Below are positions 59,363-64,000 of a stretch of DNA of 64,000 nucleotides, one piece after another. Source of the stretch: Paenibacillus sp. FSL R5-0490 (GTDB taxonomy: Bacteria > Bacillota > Bacilli > Bacillales > Cytobacillaceae). The number at the start of each line of letters is the position of its first letter. Positions within the stretch are counted from its first letter, which is position 1. The stretch covers positions 1 through 64,000 of the forward strand of contig NZ_MRTQ01000017.1 of assembly GCF_001956215.1 (NCBI RefSeq). The letters run 5' to 3'. The notes beneath the pieces are model-generated. The model searched no databases. It was not told the origin of the DNA and saw nothing but the letters and a program-made list of their open reading frames with translations. Position numbers and translations under genes: made by a program.

Positions 59363-60970
59363 TTAGTTTTCCTTCTGCAGCTGTGCGCGTTTGGCGGCAT
59401 GCAGAATATCCTCGATAGGAGAGACTCTCCCGAATTTATCTTTATGGACAATATGTTTTCTTTCAAACTGGGTGGGGTTATCAATTCCTGCCGCTGCCGC
59501 CAGATTGTAAAGCCCTTCTCTGAGCGAAATGACATAGTTGCAGACACGGTAATGCTTTTCCTCAACAATTAATCCATCCTGAAGCTTTTTGTCGGTTGTC
59601 GCCACCCCTGCCGGGCAGTGATTGGTATGGCAGACACCGGCCATAATGCAGCCGACGCTGATCATAAAACCGCGGGCGATATTGACCAGATCCGCTCCCA
59701 TCGCAAGCGCAATGGCAATTTTATCAGGAGTGATTAATTTACCGGAAGCGATGATTTTCACACGATCCCGTACCCCATACTCCCTCAGCATTTCATCGAC
59801 AACTGTCAAGGCGGATTGGATAGGGAGCCCCACACTGTCTGCAAGCTCCTGATAAGTCGCCCCTGTTCCGCCTTCGCCGCCATCCACTGTGATGAAATCA
59901 GGGCCTTTGCCGCTCTCCTTCATATAGGAAATCATGTTTTCGAGAGCATCCAGGTCACCTACTACAATTTTCATACCGACAGGCTTTCCGCCAACACTTC
60001 TGAGCTCCTCTATAAAATCGAACATGGAAGGGACATTATCAAATTCATAGAAACGGTTTGGACTATTAATGGTTTTGCCGACTTCGACAAGCCGGATACT
60101 GGCGATTTCTTCGGTTACTTTTTGGCCTTCCACATGGCCGCCGCGGGTTTTTGCACCCTGTGCAAGCTTGAGTTCAAAGGCCTTGACCTCAGGTATTTCA
60201 CTTTTCTTTTTAAATTCTTCCCATGAGAATTCCCCATTGGCCTTTCGGACACCGAACATATCAGGACCGATTTGCATAATGATGTCGGGACTGCCGGCTA
60301 AATGATATTGAGAAAGGCCGCCTTCACCGGTATTCATCCAGGTTCCTCCTGCAAGGCCAAGCCCTTTGGAAAGGGCCGTGATGGCTTTTTCACCGAGAGA
60401 TCCATAGCTCATGGCCGATTGTCCCACAAGTCCCTTGACCCTGAATGGCTGCCGGCAGCTGTTTTCTCCCAGTACGACCGCATCCTCATCCCGAAGATAG
60501 TAAGGATCAGCCAATTTTTCTTCGCTGTGCTCCTTTCTTGAAAAAAGATTATCCCCATCGACCTTATAAACACGTGTGTTTATTTTCCTTGTATTATCCA
60601 CCTTCATTTCATCAACCAGTTTTGGAAACAGGGTGTTTCGTATATAAAAGCCTTCTTCGTCAAAATTCCTTATCGATCCGAAGCCTATTAATCTTTCTTT
60701 GTATTTGCCGGCTTTCACAACATCCTGGTATTCCTTTCTGGAAAAAGGCTTGCCTTCTGTATCATTATTGAACAGGTACTGTCTTAGCTCAGGCCCCACA
60801 TTTTCTGCGAAATAGCGCACCTTTCCGATTACCGGGAAGTTCCTCAGTATGGAGTGCTGCTTCTGCCTGTCATCTTTTATATACCAATATATAAATAGAA
60901 TGACAGGGACGAAAATAACCAATGAGATAAATACGAATAATGCAATGACAAGGTAATCTGTTAAACTCAT
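59363..60970 (-). CDS. yerD: FMN-binding glutamate synthase-family protein, YerD-like
   Basis: 535 residues. An N-terminal membrane helix (VIALFVFISLVIFVPVILFI) precedes a GltB-central-like TIM barrel: MSYGSLGEKAITALSKGLGL, GGHVEGQKV, DFITVDGGEGGTGATYQELA, MGADLVNIARGFM and the cluster cysteines CIMAGVCHTNHCPAGVAT. It lacks the glutaminase domain, so ammonia or another substrate is used. Membrane tethering and role are unproven. Same strand as the NAD(P)H-binding protein 15 bases upstream, an operon. Confidence 0.88.
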   Translation of the reverse strand: MSLTDYLVIALFVFISLVIFVPVILFIYWYIKDDRQKQHSILRNFPVIGKVRYFAENVGPELRQYLFNNDTEGKPFSRKEYQDVVKAGKYKERLIGFGSIRNFDEEGFYIRNTLFPKLVDEMKVDNTRKINTRVYKVDGDNLFSRKEHSEEKLADPYYLRDEDAVVLGENSCRQPFRVKGLVGQSAMSYGSLGEKAITALSKGLGLAGGTWMNTGEGGLSQYHLAGSPDIIMQIGPDMFGVRKANGEFSWEEFKKKSEIPEVKAFELKLAQGAKTRGGHVEGQKVTEEIASIRLVEVGKTINSPNRFYEFDNVPSMFDFIEELRSVGGKPVGMKIVVGDLDALENMISYMKESGKGPDFITVDGGEGGTGATYQELADSVGLPIQSALTVVDEMLREYGVRDRVKIIASGKLITPDKIAIALAMGADLVNIARGFMISVGCIMAGVCHTNHCPAGVATTDKKLQDGLIVEEKHYRVCNYVISLREGLYNLAAAAGIDNPTQFERKHIVHKDKFGRVSPIEDILHAAKRAQLQKEN

Positions 60971-60985
60971 TTTATCCTCCTTCTA

Positions 60986-61615
60986 TTAAAACTGGCTTAG
61001 GGCTTCACTGATAGGGGTGTCTCCCGAGGCTGCTTCAATGGTTGAATGAAAGATCGCTTCCTGGTCAAGGGACTCGACCAGAACTTCAGCAGCATCCTCT
61101 CGCGGTATCTCAGCCTTTCGGTCATGGATTTTCTTCGACAGGGTAATGGTTCCATTCCCGGGATTGTCCGTCAATTGGCCAATCCGAATCACTGTGTATA
61201 CTAGATTGGCAGCTTTAAGCATATCCTCCGGTAGATCCTTCGCCGCAATTTTGCGTGAAGGGTCTGTTTCGCTTTCCTCCGCTTTAACTGCACTCAGCAT
61301 CACAAATCGCCTGACATTTGATTTTTGTGCCAATTGGATGATGTCGGATATAGATTGGTGATCGACCATAACGGTTTTGCCCGTATGTTTTTTAGGATTG
61401 ACGCCTGTTAAATAAATCACGGCATCTGATGCCTGAAGATAGGGGATCAGCTTCTCCTCGTCATAAACAATTGCCTGTGCTGCTCCCAGCTTGATCAGAT
61501 CTTCCAATTGGTTTTCATTTGCCGCAACGGCAAGAGCTTCATGCTTCCTGTCAGCGAGCTTCCTGATTACATGCTCACCGACATCTCCATTGGCACCGAT
61601 TACAATCACCTTCAT
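60986..61615 (-). CDS. NAD(P)H-binding SDR-family protein
   Basis: About 209 residues from ATG 61615 (AAAGGAGGCG upstream). NAD(P) fold start KVIVIGANGDVGEHVIRKLA, then AVIYLTGVNPKKHTG, RRFVMLSAVKAEES and YTVIRIGQLTDNPGNG, matching the atypical SDR group of B. subtilis YhfK/YwnB. Possibly a redox sensor or reductase; substrate unknown. Co-transcribed with yerD, which suggests a shared redox job. Confidence 0.85.
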   Translation of the reverse strand: MKVIVIGANGDVGEHVIRKLADRKHEALAVAANENQLEDLIKLGAAQAIVYDEEKLIPYLQASDAVIYLTGVNPKKHTGKTVMVDHQSISDIIQLAQKSNVRRFVMLSAVKAEESETDPSRKIAAKDLPEDMLKAANLVYTVIRIGQLTDNPGNGTITLSKKIHDRKAEIPREDAAEVLVESLDQEAIFHSTIEAASGDTPISEALSQF

Positions 61616-61683
61616 GCTAACGCCTCCTTTTTTACCTTTTTTCCACAAGGGGTTTATTTAAAACCAAAATCAGGCAAACAAAA

Positions 61684-61716
61684 AAGCGGCCCATTAGGAG
61701 GACCGCGCTGATTTCA
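61684..61716 (-). terminator. Second terminator downstream of YitT gene
   Basis: Minus strand GCGGTCC-tcctaat-GGGCCGC then TTTTTTG. Confidence 0.78.
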
Positions 61717-61754
61717 CTATAAATCGATACATGACTGAGGAGTTTCACTGTATA

Positions 61755-61792
61755 TAAAATAAAGCTCCATCCTTTGCGGATGGAGCTTTGCC
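61755..61792 (-). terminator. First terminator downstream of YitT gene
   Basis: Minus strand AAGCTCCATCC-gcaaa-GGATGGAGCTT then TATTTTAT. Confidence 0.85.
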
Positions 61793-61794
61793 GT

Positions 61795-62643
61795 TTAGGC
61801 CAGCCGTTTAAAATTCTGTCCGAGTATTTCATTCATCGTGTGTACTGTGATAAATGCTTTATTGTCAACCTGGGTAATATAGCCTTTCAGCTTAGTAAAA
61901 TCTTTTCTGCCCAGGATGGTTGTAATGACTTCTTTCTTATCTGAAGTGAAGGCACCGGTTGCCGTGTGAATGGTTGCACCTTTCCCCAGTCCATGAACAA
62001 TATAGGTTTTAATTTCATCACTGTGGTGGCTGATAATTACAATTTCCTTGTTTGAATTGAATTGCTGAAGTGCATAATCAATCACAAATCCATTAATAAT
62101 GACTCCAAAAAAGGCATACATGCCGACTTGCGGCCCAAATAGAACGGCGGAAGACAGGGCAATGGCTAAATCAGCCAGAAGCACGCCTCTGCCAACTTCA
62201 ATATTTAAATATTTATTAAAAATCATAGCGATGATATCTGTACCGCCAGTGGAGGCCTGCTGGTTAAACACAATCGCCATGCCGGTTGCGGCGATGCATT
62301 GCCCAATGATCAGCTGAATAAGCAAGTCATCACTAAGCGGCTGAGCCATCGGGGCGAACTTCTCAAGCGCCCACACATAAAAGGACAAAGCAAAGCTTGC
62401 ATAAATGGTTTTTGCCCCAAAACCAGATCCAAGAAAAACAAACCCAACTGCAAACAATATCAAATTGACAAGAATCATGAAGGTACCGATTGAGAAATCT
62501 GGAAATAAATCATTCATGATAATCGACAATCCGCTGACCCCTCCAGTTGCTAAATTATTGGGGGACAAGAAAAAATGGACATTTATAGAAACCAGGAGAG
62601 CTCCCAGGTTGATCATCATAAAAGAAAACAGTTTTTGCCGCAT
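61795..62643 (-). CDS. YitT-family membrane protein
   Basis: 282 residues. Five to six membrane helices with the repeated YitT pattern (SPNNLATGGVSGLSIIMNDL, NQQASTGGTDIIAMIFNKYL). The C-terminal DUF2179 soluble domain has TGAFTSDKKEVITTILGRKD. B. subtilis has several paralogues; roles are little known. AAAAGGAGGTTGCG before the ATG. Single gene with tandem terminators. Confidence 0.9.
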   Translation of the reverse strand: MRQKLFSFMMINLGALLVSINVHFFLSPNNLATGGVSGLSIIMNDLFPDFSIGTFMILVNLILFAVGFVFLGSGFGAKTIYASFALSFYVWALEKFAPMAQPLSDDLLIQLIIGQCIAATGMAIVFNQQASTGGTDIIAMIFNKYLNIEVGRGVLLADLAIALSSAVLFGPQVGMYAFFGVIINGFVIDYALQQFNSNKEIVIISHHSDEIKTYIVHGLGKGATIHTATGAFTSDKKEVITTILGRKDFTKLKGYITQVDNKAFITVHTMNEILGQNFKRLA

Positions 62644-62871
62644 CGCCGCAACCTCCTTTTTTATAGTATTTTTTCGGGTTCCGTAAAAAGTGGAACAACG
62701 GGATTATAAAGCCCATCAAGACCCTTTGTAAAGGGAATGAGAGGAAAAAAATAAGGTTTAATAATTATGAATATTGGAAGGGATTTCACCAGGGGGGTGC
62801 TAATATCTATTTTTGTATAATTCTTATATAATAGATATGACTAGCACGAGCACGAAAGGATGTAAGAAATC

Positions 62872-63057
62872 TTGAAAAATAGAAAGCTTATTGTCATTCC
62901 CATTATGATACTTGTAGCCGGGGCTGCCATGTGGATGCTGAATAAGGATTATCAGCAGATAGACCTGATGATCCGCTTGATGATAGCAGCCGGTGCAGCA
63001 CTATTATCAGGTGTTATCTCCTATTTTTTATTCAAGCCGGAAAAAGAAGAACAATAA
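62872..63057 (+). CDS. Small two-helix membrane protein
   Basis: 61 residues, TTG start after GAAAGGATG. Helices at about 6-24 (LIVIPIMILVAGAAMWML) and 35-54 (LMIAAGAALLSGVISYFL), ending with the charged tail KPEKEEQ. No family assigned. Its TAA stop is the beginning of repeat R1 copy D (TAAAGTGAAACTTC). Confidence 0.7.
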   Translation: MKNRKLIVIPIMILVAGAAMWMLNKDYQQIDLMIRLMIAAGAALLSGVISYFLFKPEKEEQ

Positions 63058-63213
63058 AGTGAAACTTCAATCAGTGGGGGTTTTCCTTATCCCCCACTGA
63101 TTGTTAGTTGAACCAATCGGGCCTTTACGGGCAGTTTGACCCCCGCTTATCCTCCTTTGATTCCTTTGAGTCTTGAAGTGGGGGTCTTACTGCTCGTTAG
63201 ACTGCGATAAAAT
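63056..63213 (+). repeat. Structured intergenic repeat, family R1, copy D
   Basis: AAAGTGAAACTTCAATCAGT + GGGGG...CCCCCACTGATTG hairpin, TTAGTTGAACCAATCGGGCC, ACGGGCAGTTTGACCCCCGC, then GGGGGTCTTACTGCTCGTTA. Begins within the stop codon of the upstream gene, same polarity as copy A to its gene. Confidence 0.9.
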
Positions 63214-63248
63214 GCCTGCTCCCTGGAAAGGGGACAGGCATTTCATTT
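63211..63248 (+). terminator. Terminator behind repeat D
   Basis: AATGCCTGCTCCC-tggaaa-GGGGACAGGCATT then TCATTTTT. Confidence 0.78.
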
Positions 63249-63302
63249 TTGGGGAACTTTTACAATTCTGATGCGTATATAAGCTGAAGGGAGCTGATAA
63301 AG

Positions 63303-63491
63303 GTGAACCATGTTAAAGAATGCCCGAGATGCAATGGGACAGAATTTGCAGAAGGCACTGACTATGTGGCAGTCAGGCCATTGAATAAAAAACTCTCAGT
63401 CGGATCTCAAAAAATCTATCGCTTTTGTTTAAGCTGCGGGGAGATTGTTTCTATCAGAGTTGAAAATCCAGGCAAGTTTAGAAGCAAGTGA
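63303..63491 (+). CDS. Small zinc-ribbon protein
   Basis: 62 residues, GTG start with GGGAGCTGATAAAG upstream. CPRCNGTEF and FCLSCGEIVSI form a four-Cys zinc ribbon with about 33 residues between the pairs, similar to small transcription factor-like ribbons. Not assigned. Short intergenic distance from the PucR-type gene on the other strand (convergent). Confidence 0.7.
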   Translation: MNHVKECPRCNGTEFAEGTDYVAVRPLNKKLSVGSQKIYRFCLSCGEIVSIRVENPGKFRSK

Positions 63492-63602
63492 CGGAAAAAG
63501 AGGCGGGATGAAGCGGAAAGGCAGGGAGCAGCTAGGAAACCGGTCGCCAAGAGCGCTCCATGAATCATCCTATGTGCATTTCATCCTCCACCACAGCCTC
63601 TC

Positions 63603-64000
63603 CTATTTCCTCCGCTTAAGCAGCTGTAAATCAATGTACAGCTGGCATCTGGTGTTAAAGTCGTCAAAGTCAATTGAGGTCAGGTCAGTAATTTGCTTCA
63701 TCCGGTATTTTAATGTATTGGTATGGATGAAAAGCTGTTCCGCTGTCGGCTTGAGGCGGCAGTTGTTCAGTAAATAGACTTCAAGCGTCTTCAGCAGGCT
63801 GGTTTGGCTCTCCAGGTCTTTTTTCTGCAGCTTCATAAGATCTTCATTTACATAGTTAGTCTTGTTGTTATGCTGGGCGATCGGTTCCAGGTAACGGAAC
63901 ACCCACAGTTTTTTATACTCATAAGGCAGCTCTTCAGGAGAGCCGATGAATTTGGCGGCTTTGATGACCTCCAGGGCCTCTCTATAGCTTTTGCGAAGTT
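63603..64000 (-). CDS. PucR/CdaR-type transcriptional regulator, C-terminal part (cut by window edge)
   Basis: The frame stays open from the right edge: LRKSYREALEVIKAAKFIGS is followed by YEYKKLWVFRYLEPIAQ. The C-terminal PucR helix-turn-helix has LLKTLEVYLLNNCRLKPTAE, with LFIHTNTLKYRMKQI as recognition helix. Such regulators respond to purine or sugar-acid signals through an N-terminal domain, here missing. The gene continues beyond position 64000; the true start is not seen. Confidence 0.88.
   Translation of the reverse strand, partial: LRKSYREALEVIKAAKFIGSPEELPYEYKKLWVFRYLEPIAQHNNKTNYVNEDLMKLQKKDLESQTSLLKTLEVYLLNNCRLKPTAEQLFIHTNTLKYRMKQITDLTSIDFDDFNTRCQLYIDLQLLKRRK

Overview
The window is a low-GC Gram-positive Bacillaceae chromosome segment from a spore former. 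Gene order from about 15.7 to 42.6 kb follows the Bacillus subtilis tre-yfk-yfj neighbourhood: treR, yfkM, yfkK, a YtxH protein, yfkH, yfkF, chaA/yfkE, yfkD, yfkAB, then pdaA, yfjP, rlmCD and a dus gene. Sigma-B and sigma-G type promoters and repeats of the kind common in Bacillus genomes agree. A Cytobacillus, Mesobacillus or Neobacillus-like organism is my best guess, made from memory of gene order and not from any search. No rRNA, tRNA, CRISPR array or complete prophage was seen.

Layout. 0-5.6 kb: a MarR-controlled MFS pump, an alanine/sodium symporter, and the pseudouridine catabolic pair psuK-psuG. 5.7-11.8 kb: a biofilm-matrix locus. It has a SinR paralogue translationally coupled to a class D sortase, SipW signal peptidase, a CalY/TasA fibre protein, a TapA-like SipW-type protein, and an LPATA-anchored protein with a TasA-like domain on a long Asp-Pro stalk. 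It ends with a c-di-GMP-I riboswitch directly upstream of a 49-residue SinI antirepressor gene, convergent with a second, canonical SinR. SinR-like operator halves fill the sipW promoter region. 11.9-36.6 kb: housekeeping and stress genes, including mnmH, a monooxygenase-methyltransferase pair, the yfk block, an iron-type P-ATPase, gamma-glutamyltransferase and class I fumarase. Three genes have sigma-B type promoters.

36.6-40.3 kb: an AT-rich accessory island. It is bounded by a diverged duplication of the rlmCD 3' end and of the terminator block behind it. Inside are a second c-di-GMP-I riboswitch followed by an intrinsic terminator, an unknown 297-residue protein, a dockerin/EF-hand-like protein and a zinc-ribbon membrane protein. 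An orphan phage replication gene sits just outside.

41.6-64 kb: tRNA dihydrouridine synthase, SelO, radical SAM and AAA proteins, an OhrR-type regulator with glutathione peroxidase, a stand-alone coproporphyrinogen oxidase, an LXG polymorphic toxin with its SUKH immunity protein, a YerD-like glutamate synthase family protein, a YitT protein and, at the edge, a truncated PucR-type regulator.

The most unusual theme is two separate c-di-GMP-I riboswitches in 27 kb. One is placed to connect c-di-GMP to the SinI/SinR biofilm switch, beside a matrix operon that appears to include a sortase-anchored TasA-domain protein. Four copies of a structured intergenic repeat, two of which start at a gene's stop codon, are also worth attention.
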